From a virus: DNA of 60,719 bases. Made by a program: the position numbers and the translations under genes. The stretch's first letter is position 1. Each line of letters starts with the position of its first letter. The stretch lies in IMG/VR virus record IMGVR_UViG_3300033143_005582, positions 1 through 60,719 of that record, one strand, 5' to 3'. Of this stretch, positions 38,826 through 46,060 are shown piece by piece. Below the pieces are notes generated by a model. It had not been told where the DNA came from. It made no database searches and saw only the letters and a program-made list of their open reading frames with translations.

Positions 38826-39221
38826 ATGACAATGTATACAAGCTTAAATTTGAACAAGGCTTTAAAAGAGGCTGGGTGTGAGTTAGAGAGTGAGATGAAA
38901 TGGGTTGGAAATAAATTAAAAAATGCTGATGTTGACGGATATAGGAATAATTGGGCAGATGATATTTACCCAGCTTACGATATTCTATGGGATATATGTG
39001 TAAGGTTTCCAATTGAATTTTTTGGACAAAAATATATTCTTGAAACAATCAACACAATAAATTCTTTTAATAATTTACCAACACAATTAAAGACAATAGC
39101 GTATGAATATTATCCTGAAAGGATTTTAAGAATGCTACAACAAAACAAACCACAGAAAGAAATTGAGGACTATATTCGGGAGAACACAATTTTTAATAAA
39201 AAAAATAAAAAGGGAAAATGA
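38826..39221 (+). CDS. Hypothetical protein
   Basis: This 131-residue soluble protein contains 'EAGCELESEMKWVGNKLKNADVDGYRNNWADDIYPAYDILWDICVRFPIEFFG'. It looks like an alpha-helical phage protein of unknown family; similar length and composition occur in other phage accessory regions. It lies among small membrane proteins. Coupled by overlap to the next start. Confidence 0.5.
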   Translation: MTMYTSLNLNKALKEAGCELESEMKWVGNKLKNADVDGYRNNWADDIYPAYDILWDICVRFPIEFFGQKYILETINTINSFNNLPTQLKTIAYEYYPERILRMLQQNKPQKEIEDYIRENTIFNKKNKKGK

Positions 39222-39400
39222 GAAAAGAAGACAAAGAATTTACAAAAAAATTCCAAAAGGAAAGTAAAGACTATTTAGAAAATTTACACAAAGAACCAAA
39301 AGAGAAAGATGGAAGCTTTTTTGCAATTGTAATTATAGGGTTATCGCTTATAGTAATATTATTTTTTGGGTTTTATCAAAATATTAAAATTAAATTATGA
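39218..39400 (+). CDS. Small membrane protein
   Basis: This 60-residue protein has a charged N-terminal half (KKFQKESKDYLENLHKEPKEKDG) and one C-terminal hydrophobic segment (FFAIVIIGLSLIVILFFGFY). Predicted single-span, N-in. ATGA coupling on both sides. Confidence 0.5.
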   Translation: MRKEDKEFTKKFQKESKDYLENLHKEPKEKDGSFFAIVIIGLSLIVILFFGFYQNIKIKL

Positions 39401-39582
39401 ACGCAAAAAAGAAAATAAGAATATCTTTAATATTAAAAACTTATAAACAATCAATATTTGATTTATTGATAACACCAATATTACAATTATTAGTGTTTAT
39501 TCCTCATACACTTTTTGTGATTTATGCCCTAATTTTAGTAGCAATTGGAAAAAATAATTATATAAAAAAAGATGTTGAGTAA
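39397..39582 (+). CDS. Small membrane protein
   Basis: This 61-residue protein has a basic start and one long hydrophobic segment (SIFDLLITPILQLLVFIPHTLFVIYALILVAIG) that may form one or two spans. Coupled to the preceding gene. Function unknown. Confidence 0.5.
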   Translation: MNAKKKIRISLILKTYKQSIFDLLITPILQLLVFIPHTLFVIYALILVAIGKNNYIKKDVE

Positions 39583-39745
39583 TTTAATGGTTTGTGTTAT
39601 AATAACAGTATGTATTATATGTGGTTTTCTTATTTACAATGACAAAGTTTATGATGATAAATCTGACCGTAATTTCAATAAAATATTTGGAAGTATTTTG
39701 ATTGGAGCAGGGAATTTGATAATATTATATTTTATTAATAATTGA
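39572..39745 (+). CDS. Small two-span membrane protein
   Basis: A 57-residue ORF overlaps the preceding gene by 11 nt. Two hydrophobic segments lie at ~4-21 (NLMVCVIITVCIICGFLI) and ~41-55 (SILIGAGNLIILYF) around a polar loop. Function unknown. Confidence 0.5.
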   Translation: MLSNLMVCVIITVCIICGFLIYNDKVYDDKSDRNFNKIFGSILIGAGNLIILYFINN

Positions 39746-39752
39746 AAAAAAA

Positions 39753-39953
39753 ATGAAAGAGAAAAGAAAAGAAGTTTTAATCAAAAAATTAAAAATTATT
39801 TCTGTGAAAGCTTCAATGATTATTGTATTATTATTTATTTTTTCAAGTTTTCATAAACTTGAAGGATATTCTTTAGCAATGGGTATAGTAATCGGTTATG
39901 CCATAGAACAAACCGAAGATTTAATGGAAAAATATTTAAATAAAGAAATATGA
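39753..39953 (+). CDS. Small membrane protein
   Basis: This 66-residue protein has a basic N-terminus and two hydrophobic segments (VKASMIIVLLFIFSSFHKL and GYSLAMGIVIGYAIEQ). Coupled by overlap to the next gene. Function unknown. Confidence 0.5.
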   Translation: MKEKRKEVLIKKLKIISVKASMIIVLLFIFSSFHKLEGYSLAMGIVIGYAIEQTEDLMEKYLNKEI

Positions 39954-40195
39954 AAAAACTATCAAAAATTTATTTAAAAAATTTAGAATCTCCAATAACA
40001 AACTTTTTATGTGGAATATTAGGTTTAATAATACTATCTTTTGCTCTTACTGCATTAGTATTATTCTTTGCTTTTTTAGAAAAATACCCTCGGCAAAGCT
40101 GTTTATATTTCTTCGGCGGTTGGGGTCTTTTAATATTAATAATTATTTTAATAAAGATTTTTATAGACTCTTATAAAGAATATAAAGAACAATAA
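39950..40195 (+). CDS. Two-span membrane protein
   Basis: This 81-residue protein has hydrophobic segments at ~18-41 and ~52-68 (FLCGILGLIILSFALTALVL, YFFGGWGLLILIIILIKIF). It starts in the stop codon of the upstream gene. It shares a 'K.YLKNL' start and a 'DSYKEYKEQ' end with the next gene, suggesting duplication. Confidence 0.55.
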   Translation: MKKLSKIYLKNLESPITNFLCGILGLIILSFALTALVLFFAFLEKYPRQSCLYFFGGWGLLILIIILIKIFIDSYKEYKEQ

Positions 40196-40202
40196 GGAAA
40201 AA

Positions 40203-40577
40203 ATGAAAAAATATTTAAAAATGTACTTTAAAAACTTATATAATGCTTTAAAATTAATTATTAAACATATTCCACAATTTTTATTAATAATATTTTTATT
40301 ACTACCAGCTATAACACCATTAATTTTAATTGAAAGAATAGCATATAAAAATAAAGAACTTATATCTTTAAAATGTATGATGTTATGGTTGTTATGGTGT
40401 TTAGTATATGGATTTTTAATAGTTAGTGCTTTAAATACTTATGAAGAATGGAAATCAATAAAAGAAAATAATAAAAGAAAAAACAATTCTTCTAAAGGCA
40501 AAGATTTAGCAAATGATAAAAATAGAGAATTAAAAAAAAGAAAGAATAGATATAGAAAAATAAAACAAAAAAAATGA
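40203..40577 (+). CDS. Two-span membrane protein with basic tail
   Basis: This 124-residue protein has two hydrophobic segments (~21-41 and ~58-76: FLLIIFLLLPAITPLILIE, WLLWCLVYGFLIVSA) and a ~40-residue lysine/arginine-rich tail that may face the cytoplasm. Its start MKKYLKMYFKNL resembles that of the preceding gene. Confidence 0.55.
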   Translation: MKKYLKMYFKNLYNALKLIIKHIPQFLLIIFLLLPAITPLILIERIAYKNKELISLKCMMLWLLWCLVYGFLIVSALNTYEEWKSIKENNKRKNNSSKGKDLANDKNRELKKRKNRYRKIKQKK

Positions 40578-40811
40578 AAAGTAAAAAGTTAAAAGTTAAA
40601 TAGACACGAAAGAAGAAAAGCAGAAAAACACTTAGGAAAATGTAAATTAATTTTTAAACATAAACAAACAAAGAAAAAAATAATTGTTAACTATACATTT
40701 AAAACAAAGCCAACAATTAATGAGATGTTAAGAGCAATAAAAATTGACAAAAAGCCAGTTGATAAGGCGGATTATGATTATAAGATTGTACCGATAAGGG
40801 GGTGTAAATGA
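40574..40811 (+). pseudogene. Frameshifted small ORF (RHERRK-type phage protein)
   Basis: An ATG at 40574 begins MKSKKLKVK then hits TAG at 40601. In the +1 frame, from 40599, an open stretch reads RHERRKAEKHLGKCKLIFKH ... DYKIVPIRGCK and stops at 40809-40811, overlapping the next ATG. The joined product starts MKSKKLKVNRHERRK, typical of short phage proteins. A one-base error or real frameshift in the A-rich run is likely. Other frames are noncoding here. Confidence 0.55.
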
Positions 40812-40987
40812 AAAAATCTATTGCAAATAGAATTACCACAAAGAATAAAGGGATTACTACAAAGAAATTTTATGATAATAAAGGAAATTGGTTAAAGACA
40901 ACGCATACTTTTATTTATCAAAGAACTATTTGTGAAAAGATTTATAAATATTTAAAATCAAATCTCGTCCATTTTAGATTAAGTTAA
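40808..40987 (+). CDS. Hypothetical basic protein
   Basis: A 59-residue ORF starts in the stop codon of the frameshifted gene. It is basic (KKSIANRITTKNKGITTKKFYDNKGNWLKTTHTFIYQRTICEKIYKYL), with a possible small beta domain. No function assigned. Confidence 0.45.
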   Translation: MKKSIANRITTKNKGITTKKFYDNKGNWLKTTHTFIYQRTICEKIYKYLKSNLVHFRLS

Positions 40988-41052
40988 AAAAACAATAGAC
41001 TTTTAAATCAATATATGAAATAAATAAACTATAATTAATAATTTGTTTGTTT

Positions 41053-41550
41053 ATGGCTAATGAGAAGAATTTAAAACCTCCTTTTTCAAAAGATAGCCCC
41101 GAGTGTAGCCCCGAGATTGCAAGAATAAATGGAAGAAAAGGAGGATTAAAATCAAGTAAAGTAAAAAAACAAAAAAAAGAAGAACAAAAAGAAAAGCAAA
41201 AATTCGCTGATATTTTTAATATAATATTAGAAACTGAAACAAAAGATGAAGAATTAAAAAAGAAAATTAAAGAAATATACCCTGATTTAAAACCGAACAA
41301 TAAGAATTTAGTTGTAATTGAGCATTTTACGAGAATGTTTAAAAAATCAAAAGAAAAGACTACAAAAGGAAAAGATGGCGAGATAATTATTACTAAAACC
41401 AAAGGAATAAGCGATAAAGACTTTTTAAATTTTGAAGAATTTTTGAGAGACTCCGTTGGTGAAAAACCTAAAGACGATTTTAACTTCAATCCTAATATCA
41501 ATATAATCGTTGATTCTAAAAAGAAAAAAGAGTTAATGGATAAAATTTAA
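41053..41550 (+). CDS. Hypothetical protein, possible DUF5681/terminase-associated type
   Basis: This 165-residue protein begins 'PPFSKDSPECSPEIARINGRKGGLKSS', reminiscent of the glycine/lysine-rich N-terminal motif of DUF5681 or small terminase-like proteins ('..p...G.kGG..s'). The rest is helical and charged, with 'RDSVGEKPKDDFNFNPNI' near the end. It could be a small terminase subunit located away from the large one, but this rests on a weak pattern. TTG at 41047 is an alternative start. Confidence 0.4.
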   Translation: MANEKNLKPPFSKDSPECSPEIARINGRKGGLKSSKVKKQKKEEQKEKQKFADIFNIILETETKDEELKKKIKEIYPDLKPNNKNLVVIEHFTRMFKKSKEKTTKGKDGEIIITKTKGISDKDFLNFEEFLRDSVGEKPKDDFNFNPNINIIVDSKKKKELMDKI

Positions 41551-41559
41551 TAAAAAATC

Positions 41560-41588
41560 TTGACAAATAACAAAATATTTTGTATATT
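41560..41588 (+). promoter_or_regulatory. Promoter upstream of the 41.6-46.7 kb genes
   Basis: TTGACA (41560-41565) and TATATT (41583-41588) are separated by 17 nt. The expected start is near 41595. It lies immediately after the preceding gene and would drive the small-membrane, GroES and J-domain genes. Confidence 0.75.
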
Positions 41589-41627
41589 CTCTACTATAGA
41601 TGTCAAGTATCAAAAAAACGTATTTTA

Positions 41628-41810
41628 ATGCTAAAAAATAAAGAAATTAGAGAACTTTTAAGACAAAATAGAGGAGACTTTGTTAAGTTTCAAAAATTCT
41701 TAAAAGTAGAAAGTCGTCAAGCTTTAGAATATCGTTTGAAGGATAATAAAATTAAAAACAATCTTGACGGAGTTTATAAAGAGTTTTTAATTAATCAAAA
41801 AGGAATATAA
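41628..41810 (+). CDS. Hypothetical small protein
   Basis: This 60-residue protein reads 'NKEIRELLRQNRGDFVKFQKFLKVESRQALEYRLKDNKIKNNLDGVYKEFL', a compact helix bundle with a possible HTH. A longer reading from TTG at 41580 begins before the promoter's start point, so I use the ATG at 41628. First gene behind the promoter. Confidence 0.5.
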   Translation: MLKNKEIRELLRQNRGDFVKFQKFLKVESRQALEYRLKDNKIKNNLDGVYKEFLINQKGI

Positions 41811-41811
41811 A

Positions 41812-42102
41812 ATGCTAAATATTATGAACAAATACGAGTTTATATCATTATTATTATTTATACCATTTGCAATATATTTTTTAAATATATTATCAAAATT
41901 TATTTATAGGAAATCAATAAATCCTACTTTGAAAAAATTATATAGAGCAAAAGCAATGTATGAAAATATAGAAAAATTTGACTCAAGTATAATAAGAATG
42001 GTTTTAGATTGTGATTTATATTGTTATTATATCAAAAAGGATAAGGATTTATTGGATTTTGTGAATAAGGTTTTAGTTAAGGTTGGGAGAAAGAAAATAT
42101 GA
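41812..42102 (+). CDS. Small membrane protein
   Basis: This 96-residue protein has one N-terminal hydrophobic segment (FISLLLFIPFAIYFLNILSKF) and a soluble helical part. Similar in layout to the 42099 and 44446 genes, which may be distant relatives. Coupled to the next gene. Confidence 0.55.
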   Translation: MLNIMNKYEFISLLLFIPFAIYFLNILSKFIYRKSINPTLKKLYRAKAMYENIEKFDSSIIRMVLDCDLYCYYIKKDKDLLDFVNKVLVKVGRKKI

Positions 42103-42527
42103 AAACAGATTTAAAAATATGGGAATATATATTTATAGGTATAATAATGCTTCCAATAGGTTTTTATTGTACATTGCAATTCACGATGTGGTTTTATTGG
42201 TTTATTAATATTTTTGATAAAACAATGAAAAAAGTTAATTTTTTAAAAAAATATTTAGAAATTGATTTTAATAAAATAAATAAAATAACTTATAAGAAAA
42301 TACAAAAAAAATTTGAAGAAATTGGAATAATAATAGACTGTTTTTCTATTTATGATAAAAAATATGCATCAATTTGCCTTTTTATAATAGAAAAAAATAG
42401 TAATAATTTAACTTCTTGTTTAAAAGAAGATTTTTATAGTGATATATGGCAAAATACAAAATTTATAGATGCTAAATATAAATTAAAAGAATTAGAAAAA
42501 ATAACTATTGAGGATTTTTTAAAATGA
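42099..42527 (+). CDS. Membrane protein
   Basis: This 142-residue protein has an N-terminal hydrophobic segment (YIFIGIIMLPIGFYCTLQFTMWFYWFIN) and a cytoplasmic alpha/beta tail. Its stop overlaps the next start. Function unknown. Confidence 0.55.
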   Translation: MKTDLKIWEYIFIGIIMLPIGFYCTLQFTMWFYWFINIFDKTMKKVNFLKKYLEIDFNKINKITYKKIQKKFEEIGIIIDCFSIYDKKYASICLFIIEKNSNNLTSCLKEDFYSDIWQNTKFIDAKYKLKELEKITIEDFLK

Positions 42528-42727
42528 AACAAGTTAATTTTATAGAAGCAATTAAATATGCTAACCAAGGTAAAAAAGTTTATTCAGCAGGCTTTACTAA
42601 AAAATTTTATTTAGTAATTGAAATAAACAATAAAACTGATGTAGAAGTTTTTATTAAAGATGAAGAAGGAAACTCTTTTATTAACATAGAGTTTTACTTA
42701 AACAAATGGAGTGTTGAAAATGAGTAA
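42524..42727 (+). CDS. DUF2829-like small protein (possible Tad2-type anti-Thoeris)
   Basis: This 67-residue protein starts 'VNFIEAIKYANQGKKVYSAGF' and ends 'EFYLNKWSVENE'. The pattern 'mnF.eAi..a..GkkV.r.gw' with a final tryptophan resembles DUF2829, a family that includes the Thoeris anti-defence protein Tad2. It is shorter than typical Tad2 and several other phage families start in the same way. A role in counter-defence is only a hypothesis. Confidence 0.4.
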   Translation: MKQVNFIEAIKYANQGKKVYSAGFTKKFYLVIEINNKTDVEVFIKDEEGNSFINIEFYLNKWSVENE

Positions 42728-42890
42728 AAATAGAATGGATATGATACCGCTTAATGAAGAATTTACAATTGATAATTTAAAAAGCATTTGCAAACAATAT
42801 AAAATTAATGTTTTTATCTTAACAGAATTAGGTTCGGTCAATTATTTTGTTAAAACAGAAAAACAAAAATCAAAAGTTATTAAATTATGA
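42720..42890 (+). CDS. Hypothetical small protein
   Basis: A 56-residue ORF overlaps the preceding gene by 8 nt and is followed by an overlapping ATG. It has an alpha/beta pattern (FTIDNLKSICKQYKINVFILTEL). Function unknown. Confidence 0.45.
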   Translation: MSKNRMDMIPLNEEFTIDNLKSICKQYKINVFILTELGSVNYFVKTEKQKSKVIKL

Positions 42891-43063
42891 CTCTTTTAGA
42901 GGCTATTAAAGGTTCTTTTGAAAATATTAAAAAACATAATATAGATATATCTAATTTAAAAACTGATGGAATTTCAATAACTATATTGAAATCAATTGAT
43001 ACAAAAGTTGATGATAGAGTAATTATTGATTTAAAATTACAAAAAAAATTAAAAAATGAGTAA
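42887..43063 (+). CDS. Hypothetical small protein
   Basis: A 58-residue ORF starts in the stop of the preceding gene. Pattern: helix (LLEAIKGSFENIKKHNIDI), then strand (GISITILKSI), then a basic end. Its stop overlaps the next start. Function unknown. Confidence 0.45.
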   Translation: MTLLEAIKGSFENIKKHNIDISNLKTDGISITILKSIDTKVDDRVIIDLKLQKKLKNE

Positions 43064-43283
43064 AAAAATTAAACCACAAATAATAAGTATAGATACAGCG
43101 GTTAAACCAAACAAAAGAACAAAAACAAAAAGACCAATACCTCCGCCACCTCCGCCACCTCCGCCACCTCCGCCACCTCCGCCACCTCCGCCACCTGATA
43201 AAGGAGATGGAATAAATTTTAAAATTATGTTGTTATTGATAGTAGCAATGATTACTTTTATAATAATGAGTATAATGAATTGA
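43056..43283 (+). CDS. Polyproline membrane protein
   Basis: This 75-residue protein has a basic N-terminal part, a run of 19 consecutive prolines (residues ~29-47) and a C-terminal hydrophobic segment (FKIMLLLIVAMITFIIMSI). Predicted as a tail-anchored membrane protein with a rigid proline rod. Translation of this run needs EF-P. It is encoded by GC-rich CTCCGCCAC repeats, very unlike the rest of this AT-rich genome. It could act as a periplasm- or cytoplasm-spanning spacer. The opposite strand shows a polyglycine shadow ORF. Confidence 0.7.
   Translation: MSKKIKPQIISIDTAVKPNKRTKTKRPIPPPPPPPPPPPPPPPPPPPDKGDGINFKIMLLLIVAMITFIIMSIMN
43141..43196 (+). repeat. CTCCGCCAC nonamer tandem array
   Basis: Six copies of a 9-nt unit (CTCCGCCAC) in frame encode the 19-proline run. 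GC content is far above the background. Tandem repeats of nine change length without frameshift, so copy number may vary among strains. Confidence 0.9.
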
Positions 43284-43293
43284 ATGAGTTTAA

Positions 43294-43575
43294 ATGTCAG
43301 TATTAAAAGCAATAAAAAATCTAAAGGTAATAGAGAAAGTTCAAAGAATTAGTCTTGATTTTCTTGAAGAGAAGAATAGGGATTTAACTTTATTTTGTGC
43401 CGATAAACAAAATGTTAAAAAATGTTTTAAATGTATAATTGAGTTTTATAAAAAAATTGGTGTAGTAATGATATTTAAAAAAAATGACTTCACTATAATG
43501 AATGAACATAATAAAACTTTAAGTATTATTGATAAAAATGAAATTATTGATTTAGGAGAAATATGTTTAAACTAA
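43294..43575 (+). CDS. Hypothetical protein
   Basis: This 93-residue protein has a mixed alpha/beta pattern with 'NLKVIEKVQRISLDFLEEKNRDLTLFCADKQNVKKCFKCIIEFY' and two Cys pairs. Overlaps the next small membrane gene. Function unknown. Confidence 0.5.
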   Translation: MSVLKAIKNLKVIEKVQRISLDFLEEKNRDLTLFCADKQNVKKCFKCIIEFYKKIGVVMIFKKNDFTIMNEHNKTLSIIDKNEIIDLGEICLN

Positions 43576-43742
43576 TAAAATACATATTAATTCTAATACC
43601 GACTTATCCAATAATCTTTATTATGAGTATTCTTCAATTAATTTTATTGATTATGAAAGGTACGGCAAAGAGTGAGTTTAGTAAAGTTTCTTTTGGGTTA
43701 AGGTATCCGATAAGATTGTTTAATGTAATAGTAAAAAATTAG
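43563..43742 (+). CDS. Small membrane protein
   Basis: A 59-residue ORF overlaps the preceding gene by 13 nt. It has one long hydrophobic segment (~6-32, YILILIPTYPIIFIMSILQLILLI) and a basic end. Function unknown. Confidence 0.5.
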   Translation: MFKLIKYILILIPTYPIIFIMSILQLILLIMKGTAKSEFSKVSFGLRYPIRLFNVIVKN

Positions 43743-43751
43743 GGGAAAATT

Positions 43752-44012
43752 ATGCAAAAGAACGAAAAAAAAATAGAGAAACTTAAAGAACAGATAAAGG
43801 TTTTAGAAGAAAAAAAACCAAGAACTGATAGACAAATATTAGAGTCTATTGAAAATCTTTTAGAAAAAATATTGTATAGAATACCAATTAAACCTATCAA
43901 AAGTGAAGAAGAAATTTTAAGAGAAAGTTTACCTTTTGGAACTATTTTACAAAGTGATATAAACAAAAAACCATTAAATACAGAGCGTATTGGCTATGCA
44001 TTAGGGATATAA
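43752..44012 (+). CDS. Coiled-coil hypothetical protein
   Basis: This 86-residue protein begins with a coiled coil (QKNEKKIEKLKEQIKVLEEKKPRT), then 'RIPIKPIKSEEEILRESLPFGTILQSD'. SD AGGGG lies upstream. It precedes groES and may be part of that unit. Function unknown. Confidence 0.5.
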   Translation: MQKNEKKIEKLKEQIKVLEEKKPRTDRQILESIENLLEKILYRIPIKPIKSEEEILRESLPFGTILQSDINKKPLNTERIGYALGI

Positions 44013-44046
44013 GAAGACCAGTTTATTAAAAATAAAAAAATAAAAT

Positions 44047-44337
44047 ATGAACATAAAACCACTAAATGAAAGAGTTTTAATTGAACTTAAACCAAAAGAA
44101 GAAATAATCAAAGGAGGAATTATTTTGACAAATCCAAGGAAAAAAGATTATAGAGAAGGTATTGTTAGAGCCATAGGAAAAGGTTATAGACTTAAAGATG
44201 GTACAATCAGACCTTTAGAGGTTAAAAAAGGCGATAAAGTCGTATTTGGCAAATTTGATGGATCAGAGGTTGTTTTAAAAGGAAAATCAACGGTTATTGT
44301 AAGTGAAAGGCATATTTTGGGGGTAATTGATGAGTGA
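44047..44337 (+). CDS. groES: GroES-like co-chaperonin (Cpn10)
   Basis: This 96-residue protein is a full-length Cpn10: 'NIKPLNERVLIELKPKE' at the start, a mobile loop with 'IKGGIILTNP' (the GroEL-binding G-G-I-x-L part), 'GIVRAIGKGY', 'VKKGDKVVFGKFDGSEVVLKGKSTVIVSERHILGVI' at the end. It would cap the host GroEL cage and fold phage proteins, as T4 gp31 does for its capsid protein. It lies about 2.9 kb before the terminase and 7.8 kb before the capsid gene, in the same direction. Confidence 0.92.
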   Translation: MNIKPLNERVLIELKPKEEIIKGGIILTNPRKKDYREGIVRAIGKGYRLKDGTIRPLEVKKGDKVVFGKFDGSEVVLKGKSTVIVSERHILGVIDE

Positions 44338-44458
44338 AATTAAAAATATAAATGATTTTAGAGAAAAAGATAATGAAATTGATGAGTTGAGAAAAATTAT
44401 ATATTTTTCTTTAAAAGAAAGAATTAAAAGATTTTTTAATAAATTATGGAGAAAATAA
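44330..44458 (+). CDS. Hypothetical small protein
   Basis: A 42-residue ORF overlaps the end of groES by 8 nt and its stop overlaps the next start. It is charged, with a helical end (LRKIIYFSLKERIKRFFNKLW) that may be amphipathic. Function unknown. Confidence 0.4.
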   Translation: MSEIKNINDFREKDNEIDELRKIIYFSLKERIKRFFNKLWRK

Positions 44459-44871
44459 TAAATATAGAAATAATAGAAAATATATTTTATATAATTTGTT
44501 TTATTTTAGGAAGTATTATATTTATTTATATTGGTTATAATAAATATAAAGAGCTTAAAAGCTCTAATAAAATAATTAAAACAAATTTACTCTTTTCTTT
44601 AAAAAGACAATATGAAAATAAAAGTGAAATTAAAAGATTTGGGGATAAAGATTTGATTATAAAAAATATTTTAAAATATAGTAAATATGCTTATTTATCA
44701 AGATGTCAAGGATTGATAGATTTTGTTGAAAAAATTAAAAACAAAGAAGATGATATATTATTTTCAGGGAAAGAATGCAGAAAATTAAAAAAAGGTGAAA
44801 AAAATGGATTTACATGTTCTTCTTTTAAGATAGACAAACTTTTTAAAAAACTTTTTAAAAATGTTAGATAA
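44446..44871 (+). CDS. Membrane protein
   Basis: This 141-residue protein has one hydrophobic segment near the N-terminus (NIFYIICFILGSIIFIYIGYN) and a basic, helical cytoplasmic part. Layout like the 41812 and 42099 genes. Its stop overlaps the next start. Confidence 0.55.
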   Translation: MEKIINIEIIENIFYIICFILGSIIFIYIGYNKYKELKSSNKIIKTNLLFSLKRQYENKSEIKRFGDKDLIIKNILKYSKYAYLSRCQGLIDFVEKIKNKEDDILFSGKECRKLKKGEKNGFTCSSFKIDKLFKKLFKNVR

Positions 44872-45067
44872 AGACAAATTTATTCGTAAAAAAATGGAAC
44901 AGATTTGTTTAAAGAATGGCATAACTTTAGAAAAGGCGACTTTATCTGTTAGTTTTTGGATTGGAACTTATGCTAAAGTAGGAAAAATATCAGATGAAAA
45001 ACAAATTGAAATTGGCGATTTATTGAATAAGGGTTATCAAAGGGGATTGTTTGGGGAGGAATTGTGA
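44861..45067 (+). CDS. Hypothetical small protein
   Basis: This 68-residue protein reads 'KDKFIRKKMEQICLKNGITLEKATLSVSFWIGTYAKVG', a possible helical bundle. It overlaps both neighbours. Function unknown. Confidence 0.5.
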   Translation: MLDKDKFIRKKMEQICLKNGITLEKATLSVSFWIGTYAKVGKISDEKQIEIGDLLNKGYQRGLFGEEL

Positions 45068-45417
45068 AGAAAAAAACCATAACAACATTTAGAAAAGCTT
45101 GTTTACAAAGCAATCCTTTTCTTTTTATAGACCCAGAAGGCAACAAAGAAGTTTATAGAATAAAGCACGGAGAATTAGAACAATTTAGTATAGAAGATGG
45201 AAATGTTTGGTTAGGGACTTTTATTCCTTGCACTCAATGGCTTATGGGAGTTTGTGTCAAAAAAGTTGAAATTTTTGATAAAGATGAGTGTGTTTTATGC
45301 AAAATATACAATAAACCTAATAAAGAAACTTTACAAGCTTTAAGAGACTCAAGAAGTGGAAAAAACCTTATTGAATGTAAAAGTATTAAAGAATTATTTA
45401 AAGAATGTTGGAAATGA
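45064..45417 (+). CDS. Hypothetical protein, GTG start
   Basis: This 117-residue protein has a beta-rich pattern with five cysteines (ACLQSNPFLFIDPEGNKEVYRIKHGELEQFSIEDGNVWLGTFIPC). A very strong SD (GGGGAGGA) precedes the GTG at 45064 and decides the start. Function unknown; it lies before the DNA methyltransferase gene. Confidence 0.55.
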   Translation: MKKKTITTFRKACLQSNPFLFIDPEGNKEVYRIKHGELEQFSIEDGNVWLGTFIPCTQWLMGVCVKKVEIFDKDECVLCKIYNKPNKETLQALRDSRSGKNLIECKSIKELFKECWK

Positions 45418-45433
45418 ATGATATGAGGATAAA

Positions 45434-46060
45434 ATGAAACAATATAAAAAATTTGAGGAAGAATTTAATTATAGTCAACAAGTTTATTTTATTAAAGAAC
45501 AAATTTTAATGGCTCAAAACGAAATTAAAAAATATAATGGAAAAACTGAATTTGTAAAAGGTAAACAAGGTCATAAAAACGACAATGTGCAAACGCCAGT
45601 ACATATTGCCAAGAAAATAATAGATATATTCTATGTAGAACTTTATAGAAATTTTCATAATAGCGAACTTAAAGTTCTTGACCCGTTTAAAGGATTAGGA
45701 GCTTTTTATAATAATTTTCCTATACATACTAATAATTTATGGTGCGAAATAAAAGAAGGCAAAGATTTCTTTGATTTTCACGAAAAAGTAGACTGGATTA
45801 TATCCAATCCTCCTTATAGTATTTTTGATAAGGTTTTGGATCATTCTTTTGAAATTGCTGACAATGTTGTTTATTTAGTGCCTTTAAGTAAAGTAGTTTC
45901 AAGTATGGGAAGAATAAGAAAGATTGCAAAATATGGTGGAGTACCTTTTATTTGGATTATTGGAGCGAGTAAATGCGGTTTTCCTTTTGGATTTCCTGCT
46001 TGTGCAATACATTTCCAAAGAGGATATAAAGGTGAAACTGAAATAAAGATTGATAAATGA
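45434..46060 (+). CDS. Putative DNA N6-adenine methyltransferase
   Basis: This 208-residue protein carries 'VQTPVHIAKKIIDIF', a SAM-binding 'LKVLDPFKGLGAFYNNF' (motif I) and the catalytic 'DWIISNPPYSIFDKVL' (NPPY). The order is that of phage DNA adenine methyltransferases or related enzymes. It would modify adenines in phage or host DNA. It overlaps the J-domain gene by 4 nt. It is the second methyltransferase in the genome, different from the ParB fusion at 34047. Confidence 0.8.
   Translation: MKQYKKFEEEFNYSQQVYFIKEQILMAQNEIKKYNGKTEFVKGKQGHKNDNVQTPVHIAKKIIDIFYVELYRNFHNSELKVLDPFKGLGAFYNNFPIHTNNLWCEIKEGKDFFDFHEKVDWIISNPPYSIFDKVLDHSFEIADNVVYLVPLSKVVSSMGRIRKIAKYGGVPFIWIIGASKCGFPFGFPACAIHFQRGYKGETEIKIDK

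Noticed and set aside
38653-39048. 131-residue minus-strand ORF opposite small membrane genes
   Set aside because: It opposes two genes with coupled start/stop overlaps, has no SD, and its product looks like a reverse translation of AT-rich codons.
43049-43312. Minus-strand ORF with a polyglycine run
   Set aside because: It is the antisense reading of the CTCCGCCAC repeat. The plus-strand gene fits the neighbouring overlapping genes and has a membrane anchor; this ORF has no operon context.
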